Below, one piece after another: positions 26,746 through 36,886 of a stretch of DNA of 64,000 nt. Under the pieces are notes generated by a model. It did not search any database, was not told the origin of the DNA, and saw only the letters and a list, made by a program, of their open reading frames with translations. Origin of the DNA: Deltaproteobacteria bacterium (GTDB taxonomy: Bacteria; Desulfobacterota; Desulfobulbia; Desulfobulbales; Desulfocapsaceae); assembly GCA_026388715.1 (NCBI GenBank), contig JAPLJF010000018.1:21033-85032 (forward strand), given 5' to 3'. Numbering within the stretch: position 1 is the stretch's first letter; every line of letters begins with the position of its first letter. The translations under genes and the position numbers were made by a program.

Positions 26746-27942
26746 TCAGTTGATCCTACTCGCTTCCTGGACAATGGCGAGCATGTCACGAACTGCCTGG
26801 TCAAGTCCTACGAAGGCGGCCCTGGCGATAATGGCATGTCCAATGGACAGCTCTTCAATGGTGTCGAGGGCGGCGATACGGGCCGTGGTCTGGTAATTCA
26901 GTCCATGCCCGGCATAGACCCGCAGACCGACCTGGTAGGCCTCTTCGGCCATTGCGGCGATGATCTGGAATTCCTGTTCGCATGTCTTTTCACTGGTGGC
27001 GTCACAGTAGCGGCCCGTATGGATCTCGACAAAGGTGGCCCCGATCTCCTGGGCGGCCTTGATCTGCCTGGAATCAGGGTCGACAAAAAGAGACACCGGG
27101 ATTCCTGCCTTGCGCATCCTGTCGATGGTCTTGGCCAGCATCTTTTTCTGGGCCGCGACATCAAGACCGCCTTCGGTGGTCAGTTCCTGCCGTTTTTCCG
27201 GGACCAGGGTCACCATGTCCGGCTTGAGTGCAAGGGCTATGCCTACAATCTCCTTGTTGGCGCCCATTTCCAGATTGAGTTTGGTCTTGACCGTTTCCTT
27301 GAGCAGCCGGATGTCCCGGTCCTGGATATGACGCCGGTCTTCCCGGAGATGGACGACAATGCCTGCGGCCCCGGCCATTTCGCAGATGGCGGCGGCAGCA
27401 ACAGGATCAGGCTCAACGCCTCCCCTGGCCTGACGGATGGTGGCAATGTGATCGACATTGATGGCAAGATGGGTCATGGCGGTACTCCTGGAGTGTTGTA
27501 TCCTGCTAAGCAGTTCCTGTTCTTTGTCCTGCATGAGGATGGCATCTGCCTCTGATCGCTCATGGTCGTAACCAAGCAGATGCAGGAGGCCATGGGTGAT
27601 AAGCCAGGTGAGCCGCTCATGCAGGGATTGTTTGAATTCTTTGGCCTCTCGCCAGGCGGTGTCCACCGAGATGATGATATCGCCCAGTTCCTTGACCGGC
27701 ACCAGGGCAAGCGAGCTGTCAGCCCCGTCGGCAAAGGGAAAGGAAAGGACGTTGGTCGGCCCGCTCTTGTGCCGGTAATGGTCGTTGAGCCAGCTTATCT
27801 CCTGATCATCCACCAGAAGGATGCTGAGACCATGGCCGGAAACCCGGCATTCTCGTAAGAGGGCTCCGGCGCGTCGTTGCAGCAGACGGCTGTTGATGCG
27901 GCAGTCCGGGCAGTTGGCATGAAAAGAGAGATCAATGGGCAT
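26746..27942 (-). CDS. ybeY-pdxJ: YbeY-PdxJ fusion: endoribonuclease / pyridoxine 5'-phosphate synthase
   Basis: One uninterrupted 398-codon frame joins two enzymes. Residues 1-150 are YbeY, the zinc endoribonuclease of rRNA maturation, with the HGLLHLLGYDHE metal motif near 117-128. Residues 156-398 are PdxJ, which condenses aminoacetone phosphate derivative and deoxyxylulose phosphate to pyridoxine phosphate (MTHLAINVDHIATIRQARGG, HLREDRRHI, LVPEKRQELTTEGG). CCAGGAGTACCGCC precedes the ATG of residue 156 (27477), a strong internal start, so free PdxJ may also be made. Preceded by phoH (ybeZ), the usual ybeY partner. Confidence 0.93.
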   Translation of the reverse strand: MPIDLSFHANCPDCRINSRLLQRRAGALLRECRVSGHGLSILLVDDQEISWLNDHYRHKSGPTNVLSFPFADGADSSLALVPVKELGDIIISVDTAWREAKEFKQSLHERLTWLITHGLLHLLGYDHERSEADAILMQDKEQELLSRIQHSRSTAMTHLAINVDHIATIRQARGGVEPDPVAAAAICEMAGAAGIVVHLREDRRHIQDRDIRLLKETVKTKLNLEMGANKEIVGIALALKPDMVTLVPEKRQELTTEGGLDVAAQKKMLAKTIDRMRKAGIPVSLFVDPDSRQIKAAQEIGATFVEIHTGRYCDATSEKTCEQEFQIIAAMAEEAYQVGLRVYAGHGLNYQTTARIAALDTIEELSIGHAIIARAAFVGLDQAVRDMLAIVQEASRIN

Positions 27943-27973
27943 AGCGGCAGGAGGTGTGGATTGTGGACAGGAG

Positions 27974-29029
27974 TTACGCAGTTTTTTTTATGATCTTGCT
28001 GATGGTCGCATGTGGCTCGCCTGCAATGGCACCGCTCTCCTGCTTTTCCTCATAGGCGGTGATGATCTTCTGGACCAGAGGGTGACGCACCACATCGGCC
28101 TGGGTAAAGGAGCAGAAGGCAATGCCTTCCAAGGAGTGAAGGAGCTGTCTGGCCTCAAGAAGTCCTGACTGTTTGGGAATCGGTAGATCCACCTGGGTGA
28201 TGTCGCCGGTGATGACGGCCTGGGAGTCAAAGCCGATACGGGTCAAAAACATCTTCATCTGTTCACGCGTGGTATTCTGGGCCTCATCGAGGATGATAAA
28301 GGCGTTACTGAGGGTGCGGCCACGCATGAAGGCCAAAGGGGCAATCTCAATGATGCCCTGTTCGATCAGGGCCGCGCTCTTTTCCGGGCCCAGCATATCA
28401 CTTAAGGCATCATACAAGGGCCGGAGATAAGGGTTGACCTTCTGGGCGAGATCACCGGGCAGAAACCCGAGTTTTTCCCCGGCCTCAACCGCAGGCCTGG
28501 CCAGAATAATGGAGCGCACCTGACCATTGGTTAAAGCGGAAACGGCCATGGCCACCGCCAGATAGGTCTTGCCAGTACCGGCCGGGCCGATGCCAAAGAC
28601 GATGTCATGGGTGCGGATGGCGTCGATATAGTTCTTCTGGTTGCCGGTTTTGGGCGAGATGATCCTGTTTTTGGTGGTGATATAGACCTTATCCAGAAAG
28701 ATCTTGTCAAGCCGGGCATGCGGAGTTGACTCAAGGACTCGCAGACCAAAGGCAAAATCAGACGAAAAGACCTTCAACCCTTTGCGGATCAGGCCATAAA
28801 ACTGTTCCAGCAGTTCTGCGGCCAGTTCCACTTCATGTCCGAGGCCGGTGATATGAACCCCATTGCCCCGGACATGGATTGTGACCCCGCAACATTGTTC
28901 CACGGTTTGCAGATTTTTGTTCAGGTCGCCGAACAGAATAGCGGTCAGCGCATTATCAGAAAAATCAAGATCACGACTCAGTGGCTGAAGTACCGAGTTA
29001 TTTTTTTTCCGATTTACCAAGGGCCGCAT
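27974..29029 (-). CDS. phoH: PhoH-family ATPase (YbeZ-like)
   Basis: A 351 aa PhoH/YbeZ-type P-loop ATPase, functionally linked to YbeY in rRNA processing. An N-terminal KH-like region precedes Walker A GPAGTGKTYLA near residues 151-161; RPAVEAGEKLGFLPGDL and FIILDEAQNTTREQMKMFL (Walker B) follow, with TGDITQVDLP. Its 5' end overlaps the upstream DsbA-like gene by 32 bases and it lies 31 bases before ybeY-pdxJ, suggesting one operon. The exact start is uncertain because no good Shine-Dalgarno is seen. Confidence 0.92.
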   Translation of the reverse strand: MRPLVNRKKNNSVLQPLSRDLDFSDNALTAILFGDLNKNLQTVEQCCGVTIHVRGNGVHITGLGHEVELAAELLEQFYGLIRKGLKVFSSDFAFGLRVLESTPHARLDKIFLDKVYITTKNRIISPKTGNQKNYIDAIRTHDIVFGIGPAGTGKTYLAVAMAVSALTNGQVRSIILARPAVEAGEKLGFLPGDLAQKVNPYLRPLYDALSDMLGPEKSAALIEQGIIEIAPLAFMRGRTLSNAFIILDEAQNTTREQMKMFLTRIGFDSQAVITGDITQVDLPIPKQSGLLEARQLLHSLEGIAFCSFTQADVVRHPLVQKIITAYEEKQESGAIAGEPHATISKIIKKTA

Positions 29030-29882
29030 CTATTTTTTTCTGAAAGTCTTCGAGAGTGCGTTCACGCAGAGGATGGCCATTAACAAAGATTGTTGGCGTT
29101 CCGGTCACCCCTGCTTTCTGGGCATCCATGATATCCTGATCGACCTTTTGTCTGATCTTGGGCGAGGCCATGTCACTCTTAAACTGGTCCATCTTGAGAC
29201 CAAGTTTGACGGCGATATCGTCAATAGCCTTCTCATTGAGGGCTATATTGAGAGCAGGCAAGGCAAAGAGGGCGTTATGAAATTCCCAGAATTTACCCTG
29301 TTCGCCGGCAGCAAGCGCGGCGCGGGCCGCCGGATCGGCAAATTGATGCATCCCCAGCGGCAGATTCTTCAGGACAATTTTTACGGTGTCAGGATTTTTT
29401 GCGAGCACCTGCTCAAGAAGCGGTGCAACCTTGCTGCAATAAGGGCATTCAAAATCCGTAAAGAGGACGATGGTAACCGGGGCCTTGGCTACACCGAGAA
29501 AGGGTGAATCAACGGTGTTGATGTCGGCAATAAAATCAATGGTCAGATCAGAAAAGGCCTTGGTCTCCTGATTGATGAGAAAGAGCCGTTCCCCGCGCGG
29601 CGCGATATCAATAGCCGAAACGCCTTTATCCACAGGGATTGAGCCTGTCAGCACTCCCAGATTGTCATAGACAAGCACAGTATGCTGGTCGGTCAAGATG
29701 AAGACCCGTTTCCCATCGAGAGAATAAACGATATCAAGTGGCTTTGCTGGAAGGTTCCAGGTCTTTTCCACATTCCAGTCTATCTTGGATGGAGTCGTTG
29801 TGTTTGCCGCAGCAAGGGCCTGGCCGGTGAAAAGGGATGTCAGGAGCAGAGCGCAGCCCGTTACTGTCTGTTTGTATCTCAT
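28998..29882 (-). CDS. Periplasmic DsbA/thioredoxin-fold protein with N-terminal extension
   Basis: A 294 aa secreted thiol oxidoreductase-like protein. ATG 29882 has GGAGGAAA upstream and begins a signal peptide (MRYKQTVTGCALLLTSLF, ending near ALAAA); the longer frame to 30071 is not needed. Residues about 30-125 resemble one or two blades of a beta-propeller (DIVYSLDGKRVFILTDQ, then IDIAPRGERLFLINQ). The DsbA-like domain starts near 135 with ECPYC as the active site and ends with GTPTIFVNGHPL. It may form or isomerise disulfides in exported proteins. Confidence 0.85.
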   Translation of the reverse strand: MRYKQTVTGCALLLTSLFTGQALAAANTTTPSKIDWNVEKTWNLPAKPLDIVYSLDGKRVFILTDQHTVLVYDNLGVLTGSIPVDKGVSAIDIAPRGERLFLINQETKAFSDLTIDFIADINTVDSPFLGVAKAPVTIVLFTDFECPYCSKVAPLLEQVLAKNPDTVKIVLKNLPLGMHQFADPAARAALAAGEQGKFWEFHNALFALPALNIALNEKAIDDIAVKLGLKMDQFKSDMASPKIRQKVDQDIMDAQKAGVTGTPTIFVNGHPLRERTLEDFQKKIDAALGKSEKK

Positions 29883-30193
29883 AGATTTCCTCCGAGGTTG
29901 CATGATGTCATAAAGGAGATGAAGCGTTTCTCTTGGTAAACATACCGATAAAAAAAATAATAGCCGCTGTTGCTGGATTTGGCAAGAAGTGAATCTACAA
30001 GCTTGAGTAAATGCTTGGTCAGACCCTGAGAAACAGATTGAAAAAGGTATTTTTGAGTCATGCACACTCATTTGGCCTGTTCCAAGTTGAATCTTTCTTG
30101 ACTGCCAGAAAGATGTGAATTATTAGATAACACATCAAACTAAAGGTTGAAGGCGAAATTTGTATTTTGTCGTTTCAGCTTGTTGAAAATATT

Positions 30194-30277
30194 GCGAGGG
30201 TGGCGGAATTGGTAGACGCACTGGTCTTAGGAACCAGCGCCCTGTGCATGGGGGTTCGAGTCCCCCCTCTCGCACCA
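30194..30277 (+). tRNA. tRNA-Leu (UAG)
   Basis: The acceptor GCGAGGG pairs with CTCTCGC (one G-T pair), followed by discriminator A and an encoded CCA. The anticodon arm CTGGT-CTTAGGA-ACCAG gives anticodon TAG, and a long variable arm (GCGCCCTGTGCATGG region) identifies a class II leucine tRNA. Confidence 0.95.
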
Positions 30278-30377
30278 TTTATGTTAAAAAATTGAGCAAG
30301 AATAATGTGGATTCCCATTAAACTTGCCATGTTTTTTAAACGCCTTGGGAATAATCTCTATTGAAAGGATGTTAGCG

Positions 30378-31691
30378 ATGGATGTTGTTGTTGAAAAACT
30401 TACTGATCTTACAAGAAAACTTACCATCACCCTGCCGGAAAGTGATGTGCAGAAAGAACTGAAAAACGGCTATGACAAGGTACAAAAAGATGTGAGATTA
30501 AAGGGGTTCAGGCGTGGCAAGGTGCCTCGTTCCGTTGTTCTGAAGAATTTCAAGCCGCAGGTTGAGGCCGAGGTGGCGGAAAAACTGGTTCAGGATACTT
30601 ATTTTGCCGCCATTGAGCAGGAAAAGATTGATCCGGTGGTGCATCCTGAGATTAGTGAACCGCGATTCAAGGATGATGGCACCTTCAGCTATGTGGCCAT
30701 GATCGACACCAAGCCCGAATTTGAATTAGAGGGCTATAAAGGACTTGAGATCGAGAAACCTGTCGTCACGGTCAGCGATGATGAAATCGCCGCCGAACTG
30801 GAGTCCTTGCGGGTTGAAATGGCTCCCCTGCGTTCCGTGAGTGATCGGGCAGTGGCGAAAGGAGATATCGCCGTTGTTGATTTTCAAGGGTTTCATAATG
30901 ACAAACCCATGAAAGAAGTGAAAAATGATAATTTTTCCGTAGATGTCGGCTCCGGGCGTATCAGTCCTGAGTTTGAGGAAAAACTTGTTGGCATGCAGAA
31001 TGGAGAGGAGGCCAGCCATGAGGTGGAATTTCCGTCCAAATATCCCAATCCGGTGCTTGCCGGGAAGAAGGTGACATTCAAGGTCAAGGTCAAAGACGTG
31101 AAAGAACGTCTTCTTCCTGCCCTTGATGATGAATTTGCCAAAGATGTGGGAAGTGAATTTACGACTCTGGCGGAGTTGAAAACCGCTATCCATGACCGGA
31201 TGTTGAAACAGAAGGAAGAAAAGGCGGAGGGTGATCTGACGGATCGGATCATGCACAAACTTCTTGACACCCATACCTTCCCTGTTCCTATCCGCCTGGT
31301 ACGCTACGAAGTGGAGGAGATGATCAAGACCACGGTCAAGTCTCTGGAGGAGAATGGTCTGGACCTGGAGTCTGCCGGCATCAACCGTGAAGAGTTGGCC
31401 GAGCGCAACCGTGAAACCGCCGAAAAACGCGTCCGTGGCGATTTTATCCTGAAGAAGATCGCGGAAGTTGAGGCGATCAAGGTAAGTGATGAAGATATGG
31501 ATCGCGGATTCAAGCGTATCGGCGACCAGTACAATATGCCTGTGGCCCAGGTAAAACAATATTTCGGCGGCAGCCGTGACGATCTGCTTCCATTCGTCAA
31601 TGAACTATTGAATGAAAAGATCCTCGCATTTCTGCGGGCTGAGGCTAAACTGGTCGATGCCCCTGTTTCTTCGGAGAATGCCGGCGCTTGA
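30378..31691 (+). CDS. tig: Trigger factor
   Basis: Ribosome-associated chaperone and prolyl isomerase, 437 aa. The ribosome-docking motif appears in RGKVPRSVVLKNF (GFRxGKxP: KGFRRGKVPR), the FKBP-type domain begins near residue 160 (AKGDIAVVDFQGFHND), and the C-terminal chaperone arms follow. ATG 30378 (MDVVVEKLTD) with AAAGGA upstream is chosen over the longer frame. It is followed by clpP, clpX and lon, the classical tig-clpP-clpX-lon order. Confidence 0.96.
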   Translation: MDVVVEKLTDLTRKLTITLPESDVQKELKNGYDKVQKDVRLKGFRRGKVPRSVVLKNFKPQVEAEVAEKLVQDTYFAAIEQEKIDPVVHPEISEPRFKDDGTFSYVAMIDTKPEFELEGYKGLEIEKPVVTVSDDEIAAELESLRVEMAPLRSVSDRAVAKGDIAVVDFQGFHNDKPMKEVKNDNFSVDVGSGRISPEFEEKLVGMQNGEEASHEVEFPSKYPNPVLAGKKVTFKVKVKDVKERLLPALDDEFAKDVGSEFTTLAELKTAIHDRMLKQKEEKAEGDLTDRIMHKLLDTHTFPVPIRLVRYEVEEMIKTTVKSLEENGLDLESAGINREELAERNRETAEKRVRGDFILKKIAEVEAIKVSDEDMDRGFKRIGDQYNMPVAQVKQYFGGSRDDLLPFVNELLNEKILAFLRAEAKLVDAPVSSENAGA

Positions 31692-31742
31692 GGTTACAGT
31701 CAAGGAGAGTAACGAAGAGTGATAATCATTTAATGAGTTCTT

Positions 31743-31784
31743 TTCGACTGCAGATGGCCAGCTTGTATGGCCGCTGCAGTCGAA
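31743..31784 (+). terminator. Hairpin after tig
   Basis: TTCGACTGCAG (31743-31753) pairs perfectly with CTGCAGTCGAA (31774-31784), with GGCCA/TGGCC extending inside. The following CTGTTTTAAG is a weak T-run, so termination may be partial. Confidence 0.6.
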
Positions 31785-31835
31785 CTGTTTTAAGCCATTG
31801 TTAAAAAATAAGCGTAACATTGAAAAGCCGTGACC

Positions 31836-31897
31836 GGCATAAGGAGCCTTAACAAAATAGCCAAAATGTACTGGTTATTTCGTAACGGCTCCTAAGG
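31836..31897. repeat. Dispersed palindromic repeat, copy 3
   Basis: GGCATAAGGAGCCTTAACAA on one side and TTATTTCGTAACGGCTCC plus TAAGGAG on the other, about 62 bp. The distal end supplies the AAGGAG that serves as the clpP Shine-Dalgarno (TAAGGAGAGTGTGACATG). Confidence 0.75.
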
Positions 31898-31907
31898 AGA
31901 GTGTGAC

Positions 31908-32522
31908 ATGAATCTGGTTCCTATGGTTGTCGAACAAAGTCCCCGGGGTGAGCGGGCCTTTGATATTTATTCCCGCCTGCTCAGAGAGCGGATTATTTTT
32001 CTGGGAACATCGGTGGGCGATGAGGTCGCCAGTTCCATTGTCGCCCAGATTCTTTTTCTGGAGGCCGATGATCCCGACAAGGATATAACCTTCTATATCA
32101 ATTCTCCCGGAGGATCGGTTACGGCCGGCATGGCTATTTATGATACCATGCAATATGTGAAGTGCGATATCGCCACCTTGTGCATGGGACAGGCGGCCTC
32201 AATGGGTGCCTTGCTGCTTGCCGCCGGGACCAAAGGAAAACGGTACGCCCTGCCCAATTCCCGGATCATGATTCATCAGCCCATGGGCGGATTTCAGGGG
32301 CAGGCCACAGAGATTGATATCCATGCCCGGGAAATCCTGCGGATGCGTGATGATCTGAACAGGATTCTGGCCCATCATACCGGCCATCCGATCAAGAAGA
32401 TCAAGACGGATACGGATCGCGATAATTTCATGAGCCCGATAGAGGCCAAACGGTATGGTATAATAGATGAGGTACTCTTGAAACGAAAATCTTCGGACGA
32501 GGAACAGGAAGATGGCCGATAA
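31908..32522 (+). CDS. clpP: ATP-dependent Clp protease proteolytic subunit
   Basis: Serine protease subunit of ClpXP, 204 aa. The catalytic serine is residue 98 in [12 protein letters not shown] and the histidine is 123 in [28 protein letters not shown] forms the oxyanion region. ATG 31908 has an ideal AAGGAG 8 bases upstream, lying in the end of a palindromic repeat. It overlaps clpX by 11 bases. Confidence 0.97.
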   Translation: MNLVPMVVEQSPRGERAFDIYSRLLRERIIFLGTSVGDEVASSIVAQILFLEADDPDKDITFYINSPGGSVTAGMAIYDTMQYVKCDIATLCMGQAASMGALLLAAGTKGKRYALPNSRIMIHQPMGGFQGQATEIDIHAREILRMRDDLNRILAHHTGHPIKKIKTDTDRDNFMSPIEAKRYGIIDEVLLKRKSSDEEQEDGR

Positions 32523-33780
32523 GAAAAAAAAGGAAATCCACTCAAACTGTTCATTTTGTGGAAAAAACCAGGATGAAGTCGCCAAGTTGATTGCTGGTCC
32601 CGATGTCTATATCTGCGATGAGTGCATCGCCTTGTGCAACGAGATTGTCCATGATGATGACCAGGCCGTGACTGCCCAGGCTGACGGACAAAGGCCAGCC
32701 TCCCTGAAACCCATGCAGATCAACGATCACCTGAACGAGTATGTCATCGGTCAGGAATTTGCCAAAAAAGTCCTCTCTGTTGCCGTTCATAATCACTATA
32801 AACGAATAGAGGCCCCTGTTGATGATGGCCAGGTGGAATTGCAAAAGTCCAATATTATCCTGATCGGACCAACAGGCAGCGGCAAAACCCTGATAGCCCA
32901 AACCCTGGCCCGGATCCTGAACGTCCCTTTCTGTATGGCCGATGCCACCACCCTGACGGAGGCCGGTTATGTCGGTGATGATGTGGAGAATATCCTGGTC
33001 AATCTTCTGCAGGCGGCTGATTTTGATATTGAACGGGCGGAAAAGGGGATTATTTATATCGATGAGATTGACAAGATTGCCAGAAAATCAGACAGTCCGT
33101 CGCTGACCCGTGATGTGTCAGGCGAAGGGGTGCAGCAGGCCTTGCTGAAAATTATCGAAGGAACTGTGGCCTCCATTCCTCCCAAGGGCGGAAGAAAGCA
33201 TCCGCAGCAGGAACTGGTCAAGATCGATACCACTAATATCCTTTTTATCTGCGGCGGCGCCTTTGTCGGTCTGGATACGGTGGTAAAACGGCGCGGCGGC
33301 AGAAAATCAATCGGTTTTGGCGCCAAGGTGACCAGCGAAAGCAAGAAGAATATCGGTGAGATTCTGGCTAGCGTCCAGCCCGAGGATCTGTTGAAGTTTG
33401 GCCTGATTCCTGAGCTTGTTGGCCGTCTGCCGGTTATTGCCACGATGGAAGAGCTGGTGGAGGAAGATCTGATCCGGATCCTGCGTGAGCCCAAAAATGC
33501 CCTGGTAAAACAGTATCAGCGCCTGTTCGAACTGGAGGGAATCAAACTCTCTTTTACGGAAGGAGCCTTGATTGCCATTGCCCAGAAAGCCCTCAAACGC
33601 AAGTCCGGGGCCAGGGGATTGCGCTCGGTACTCGAAGCTGCCATGCTGGATGTGATGTACGAGCTGCCCTCAAAAGAGAACGTCGAGGAATGTGTGATCA
33701 GTGAACAGGTGATAACCGAAGGAGAGTATCCTGTCATTCTTTATGGCAATAATGCGGATCAAAAATTGCAAAATGCCTGA
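32512..33780 (+). CDS. clpX: ATP-dependent Clp protease ATP-binding subunit
   Basis: AAA+ unfoldase that delivers substrates to ClpP, 422 aa. The N-terminal zinc finger has [11 protein letters not shown] and ICDECIALC, Walker A is [12 protein letters not shown], Walker B is [12 protein letters not shown], and [10 protein letters not shown] contains the conserved GR sensor region. The start overlaps the clpP end in another frame, implying coupled synthesis. A small TTTAGC/GCTAAA hairpin near 33835-33852 lies before lon. Confidence 0.97.
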   Translation: MADKKKKEIHSNCSFCGKNQDEVAKLIAGPDVYICDECIALCNEIVHDDDQAVTAQADGQRPASLKPMQINDHLNEYVIGQEFAKKVLSVAVHNHYKRIEAPVDDGQVELQKSNIILIGPTGSGKTLIAQTLARILNVPFCMADATTLTEAGYVGDDVENILVNLLQAADFDIERAEKGIIYIDEIDKIARKSDSPSLTRDVSGEGVQQALLKIIEGTVASIPPKGGRKHPQQELVKIDTTNILFICGGAFVGLDTVVKRRGGRKSIGFGAKVTSESKKNIGEILASVQPEDLLKFGLIPELVGRLPVIATMEELVEEDLIRILREPKNALVKQYQRLFELEGIKLSFTEGALIAIAQKALKRKSGARGLRSVLEAAMLDVMYELPSKENVEECVISEQVITEGEYPVILYGNNADQKLQNA

Positions 33781-33925
33781 TTGTTGAAAAATTTGTAACT
33801 GCTCATATTGTTTCGACTGGAGTTTGTCAGGGGTTTAGCTAACAGGCTAAAAGACTACAGACCATCCACCCAAGTAGCTATAGAAGCTCATTTATTTTTA
33901 TCCTTTGTCCGGCTCAGGAAGAGAT

Positions 33926-36331
33926 ATGAAAGAAAGAGAGACCAAGTTGTATCCACTCATGCCTCTGCGTGATATTGTCATCTTCCCCCACATGGTGGCC
34001 CCATTGGTAGTAGGAAGAACGCGGTCAATAGAGGCATTGGAAGATGCCATGGAGAAGAGAACCGAGATCTTCCTGGTGACCCAGAAAGATTCTAAAATCG
34101 ATGATCCAACTGAGAAAGAGATGCATACAGTTGGCACTCTGGCGATGGTAATGCAGCTTCTGCGTCTGCCGGATGGGAGTATCAAGGCCCTGGTGGAAGG
34201 GAAACAGCGGGCCAGGATCGTCTCTTTTGTGTCCAGCGCGACCTTTTTGCAGGTGGAGGTGCAGGAGCTACCGGAGACTGAAGAGACTGGCGGCCAGATC
34301 CTTGCCTATGATCGAGAGTTACGCAAGATCTTTGATGAGTTCTGTGAAGCCACCAAGAAACTCCCCAAAGAAGTGGTAAAATCTGTCAATAATATTGAGA
34401 AGTCCAGTAAACTTGTCGATGTGATCTGTGCCCATCTGCCGCTGAAGACTGAAGAGAAGCAAGAAATCTTGGAATGTGATTCGCTGGCGCTGCGGATGGA
34501 AAAGGTCATGGAGTTTATCCAGCGTGAGATTGAGATCTCTGAGCTGGAGAGAGATATCAATGAAAAGGTAAAAAAACGCATGGGCAAGATCCAGCGTAAT
34601 TATTATCTTGGCGAGAAGGCCCGGGTGATTCAGCGGGAGATGGGGCAGAATGAAGACGGCCTTGATGAGATTACCGAGCTCGAAGAGACCGTTAAAAAGA
34701 AAGATCTGCCGGTTGTTGCCCGGGACAAGGCTGTAAAAGAGCTGAAAAAACTCAGAAGCATGCCTCCGATGTCGGCCGAGACCACCGTGGTCAGAAACTA
34801 TATAGACTGTATCCTCAGTCTGCCCTGGAAAAAGAAGACCAAGACCGCTATTGATATCAATAAGGCCGAGGTGATCCTCAACGAGGACCATTATGGCTTG
34901 GCAAAACCGAAGGAAAGAATCCTGGAGTATCTTGCGGTTCAGGCCCAGGTGAAAAAGATCAAGGGGCCGATTCTCTGTCTGGTTGGGCCTCCTGGCGTTG
35001 GCAAGACCTCCATCTGTAAATCCATTGCCAGGGCCATGGGCCGCAAGTTTGTCCGGCTCTCTTTGGGCGGGGTGCGTGATGAGGCCGAGATTCGTGGGCA
35101 CAGGCGGACCTATATCGGCGCCATGCCAGGGAAAATCATCCAGTCCATGCAGAAGGCCGATGTCGCCAATCCTGTGTTCTGTCTTGATGAGGTGGACAAG
35201 ATGAGCACTGATTTTCGGGGAGATCCCTCTTCTGCGCTTTTGGAAGTCCTGGATCCCGAACAGAACAATACCTTTAACGACCATTATCTGGATCTGGACT
35301 ATGACCTTTCCGAGGTCTTTTTTATCACCACGGCCAACAATCTGCATGGCATTCCTTTGCCTCTGCAGGACAGAATGGAGATTATCCGTCTGAACGGCTA
35401 TACTGAGGGGGAAAAACAGAAGATTGCCGAAGGGTATCTGATCCCTAAACAGCTTGAGGCCAATGGCTTTAAACCGGATGATATCCAGATTACCGATGGC
35501 GGTATTCTCGAATTGATCCGGCTTTATACCAGAGAGGCCGGAGTCAGGAGTCTGGAGCGGAATCTGGCCTCTCTCTGCCGGAAGATTGCCCGGGATCGAT
35601 TGAAGAAAAAGCTGAAAGACAAACATTACCGGATTACCGCCCAGTCTGTCTTGAAATATCTGGGAACCCCGGTATATCGATTTGGCCTGGCGGAAGAGCG
35701 TGATGAGATAGGACTTACCACCGGACTGGCCTGGACCGAGGTGGGCGGGGAGTTGTTGCAGATTGAGGCCACCTTGATGCCGGGAACCGGTAAGCTGACC
35801 ATTACCGGCAAGCTGGGTGATGTGATGCAGGAATCGGCCCAGGCGGCCTTGAGTTATGTGCGTTCCCGGGCCCTGCGTTTAGGGCTGGAGACTGATTTTT
35901 ATCAGAAGCTCGATATTCATATCCATGTCCCAGAAGGGGCCATCCCGAAAGATGGGCCATCGGCCGGGATCACCATTGCCACCACCCTGGTGTCGGCATT
36001 GATCAAGGCCCCGGTGCGTCACGAGATCGCCATGACCGGTGAGATTACCCTCAGGGGCCGGATCCTGCCAATCGGGGGCTTAACGGAAAAACTGCTGGCC
36101 GCCAAACGGGGCAATATTACCCATGTCCTGATCCCCAAGGACAATGAACGGAACCTGGAAGACGTCCCTGCCAATATCAGGAAGAGCCTGGTGATCGAGT
36201 GTATGGAGTATGTGGATGATGTTCTTGAGCGGGCCATTGTCCTTAAGGAGGGAGAGACGCTTTTCAAAGACCTTCCGGTTCCTGTTGCCTATGGCAAGGT
36301 AGCGTTATCAACAGATAATGGCCACCACTGA
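33926..36331 (+). CDS. lon: ATP-dependent protease Lon
   Basis: Cytoplasmic AAA+ serine protease, 801 aa. An N-terminal substrate-binding domain ([20 protein letters not shown]) is followed by a helical region, Walker [16 protein letters not shown], Walker [11 protein letters not shown], and the protease domain with the catalytic serine in [12 protein letters not shown] and lysine downstream in [15 protein letters not shown] 33926 has AGGAAGA upstream; the frame begins earlier at a TTG that is not needed. Confidence 0.97.
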   Translation: MKERETKLYPLMPLRDIVIFPHMVAPLVVGRTRSIEALEDAMEKRTEIFLVTQKDSKIDDPTEKEMHTVGTLAMVMQLLRLPDGSIKALVEGKQRARIVSFVSSATFLQVEVQELPETEETGGQILAYDRELRKIFDEFCEATKKLPKEVVKSVNNIEKSSKLVDVICAHLPLKTEEKQEILECDSLALRMEKVMEFIQREIEISELERDINEKVKKRMGKIQRNYYLGEKARVIQREMGQNEDGLDEITELEETVKKKDLPVVARDKAVKELKKLRSMPPMSAETTVVRNYIDCILSLPWKKKTKTAIDINKAEVILNEDHYGLAKPKERILEYLAVQAQVKKIKGPILCLVGPPGVGKTSICKSIARAMGRKFVRLSLGGVRDEAEIRGHRRTYIGAMPGKIIQSMQKADVANPVFCLDEVDKMSTDFRGDPSSALLEVLDPEQNNTFNDHYLDLDYDLSEVFFITTANNLHGIPLPLQDRMEIIRLNGYTEGEKQKIAEGYLIPKQLEANGFKPDDIQITDGGILELIRLYTREAGVRSLERNLASLCRKIARDRLKKKLKDKHYRITAQSVLKYLGTPVYRFGLAEERDEIGLTTGLAWTEVGGELLQIEATLMPGTGKLTITGKLGDVMQESAQAALSYVRSRALRLGLETDFYQKLDIHIHVPEGAIPKDGPSAGITIATTLVSALIKAPVRHEIAMTGEITLRGRILPIGGLTEKLLAAKRGNITHVLIPKDNERNLEDVPANIRKSLVIECMEYVDDVLERAIVLKEGETLFKDLPVPVAYGKVALSTDNGHH

Positions 36332-36391
36332 TTCTTTTTTCTTGACGCCAGCCGGGGTTCTTGTTAAAAAGATTTCCACGATTGATTGCGG

Positions 36392-36467
36392 GGGCGGTTA
36401 GCTCAGCTGGGAGAGCATCGGCCTTACAAGCCGAGGGTCACAGGTTCGATCCCTGTACCGCCCACCA
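36392..36467 (+). tRNA. tRNA-Val (UAC)
   Basis: Acceptor GGGCGGT pairs with ACCGCCC, then A and CCA. The anticodon arm CGGCC-TTACA-AGCCG gives TAC, and the T arm CAGGTTCGATCCCTG is canonical. Located 60 bases after lon. Confidence 0.95.
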
Positions 36468-36494
36468 TTCAATTTTTAGTTTTTTCAGTGTTAT

Positions 36495-36571
36495 GGAGTG
36501 GTAGTTCAGTTGGTTAGAATGCCGGCCTGTCACGCCGGAGGTCGCGGGTTCGAGCCCCGTCCGCTCCGCCA
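36495..36571 (+). tRNA. tRNA-Asp (GUC)
   Basis: Acceptor GGAGTGG pairs with CCGCTCC (one T-G pair) followed by GCCA. The anticodon arm CCGGCCTGTCACGCCGG gives GTC. It follows tRNA-Val by 27 bases, so both are probably processed from one transcript. Confidence 0.95.
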
Positions 36572-36580
36572 GCAAATTCA

Positions 36581-36614
36581 AGGGTTTCAGCCGCAAGGTT
36601 GAAACCCTTTTTTT
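36581..36614 (+). terminator. Terminator of the tRNA transcript
   Basis: GGGTTTCA (36582-36589) pairs with TGAAACCC (36600-36607) followed by TTTTTTT. It lies 10 bases after tRNA-Asp. Confidence 0.85.
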
Positions 36615-36690
36615 GTTTCGTAACTCTGCGATACAGGTAAGCTCCCCCTCCCTTCTTTTTGTTACCTCCCTTTTCCCCATATTTATAAGC

Positions 36691-36743
36691 AAAAAAAAAA
36701 GCATCGGCAAGCCAGATTGGACATTGGCTTACCGATGCTTTTT
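36691..36743. terminator. Bidirectional terminator before the U32 gene end
   Basis: A run of ten A residues, then GCATCGGCAAGCC (36701-36713) pairing with GGCTTACCGATGC (36726-36738; one G-T pair), then TTTTT. It can end transcription on either strand. Apart from the two terminators the 36572-36886 interval holds nothing I can identify. Confidence 0.85.
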
Positions 36744-36886
36744 CAATACATTTCTGATCAGATTCAGGTACCTTAACTCACTCTTTATGCCCTTTTTCAG
36801 ACATCCCAATCAACCATTACCCACCTGCAAGAGCGAACGATGAGCCATTTCCAATAAATCATAACTAATCATGCCTGGCAAGACAC

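Noticed and set aside
34319..35626. 435-codon minus-strand open frame
   Set aside because: Shadow of lon.
36392..36571. tRNA pair as an integration site for the island
   Set aside because: No attL/attR-like duplication of the tRNA 3' ends was seen nearby and the flanking genes are core.
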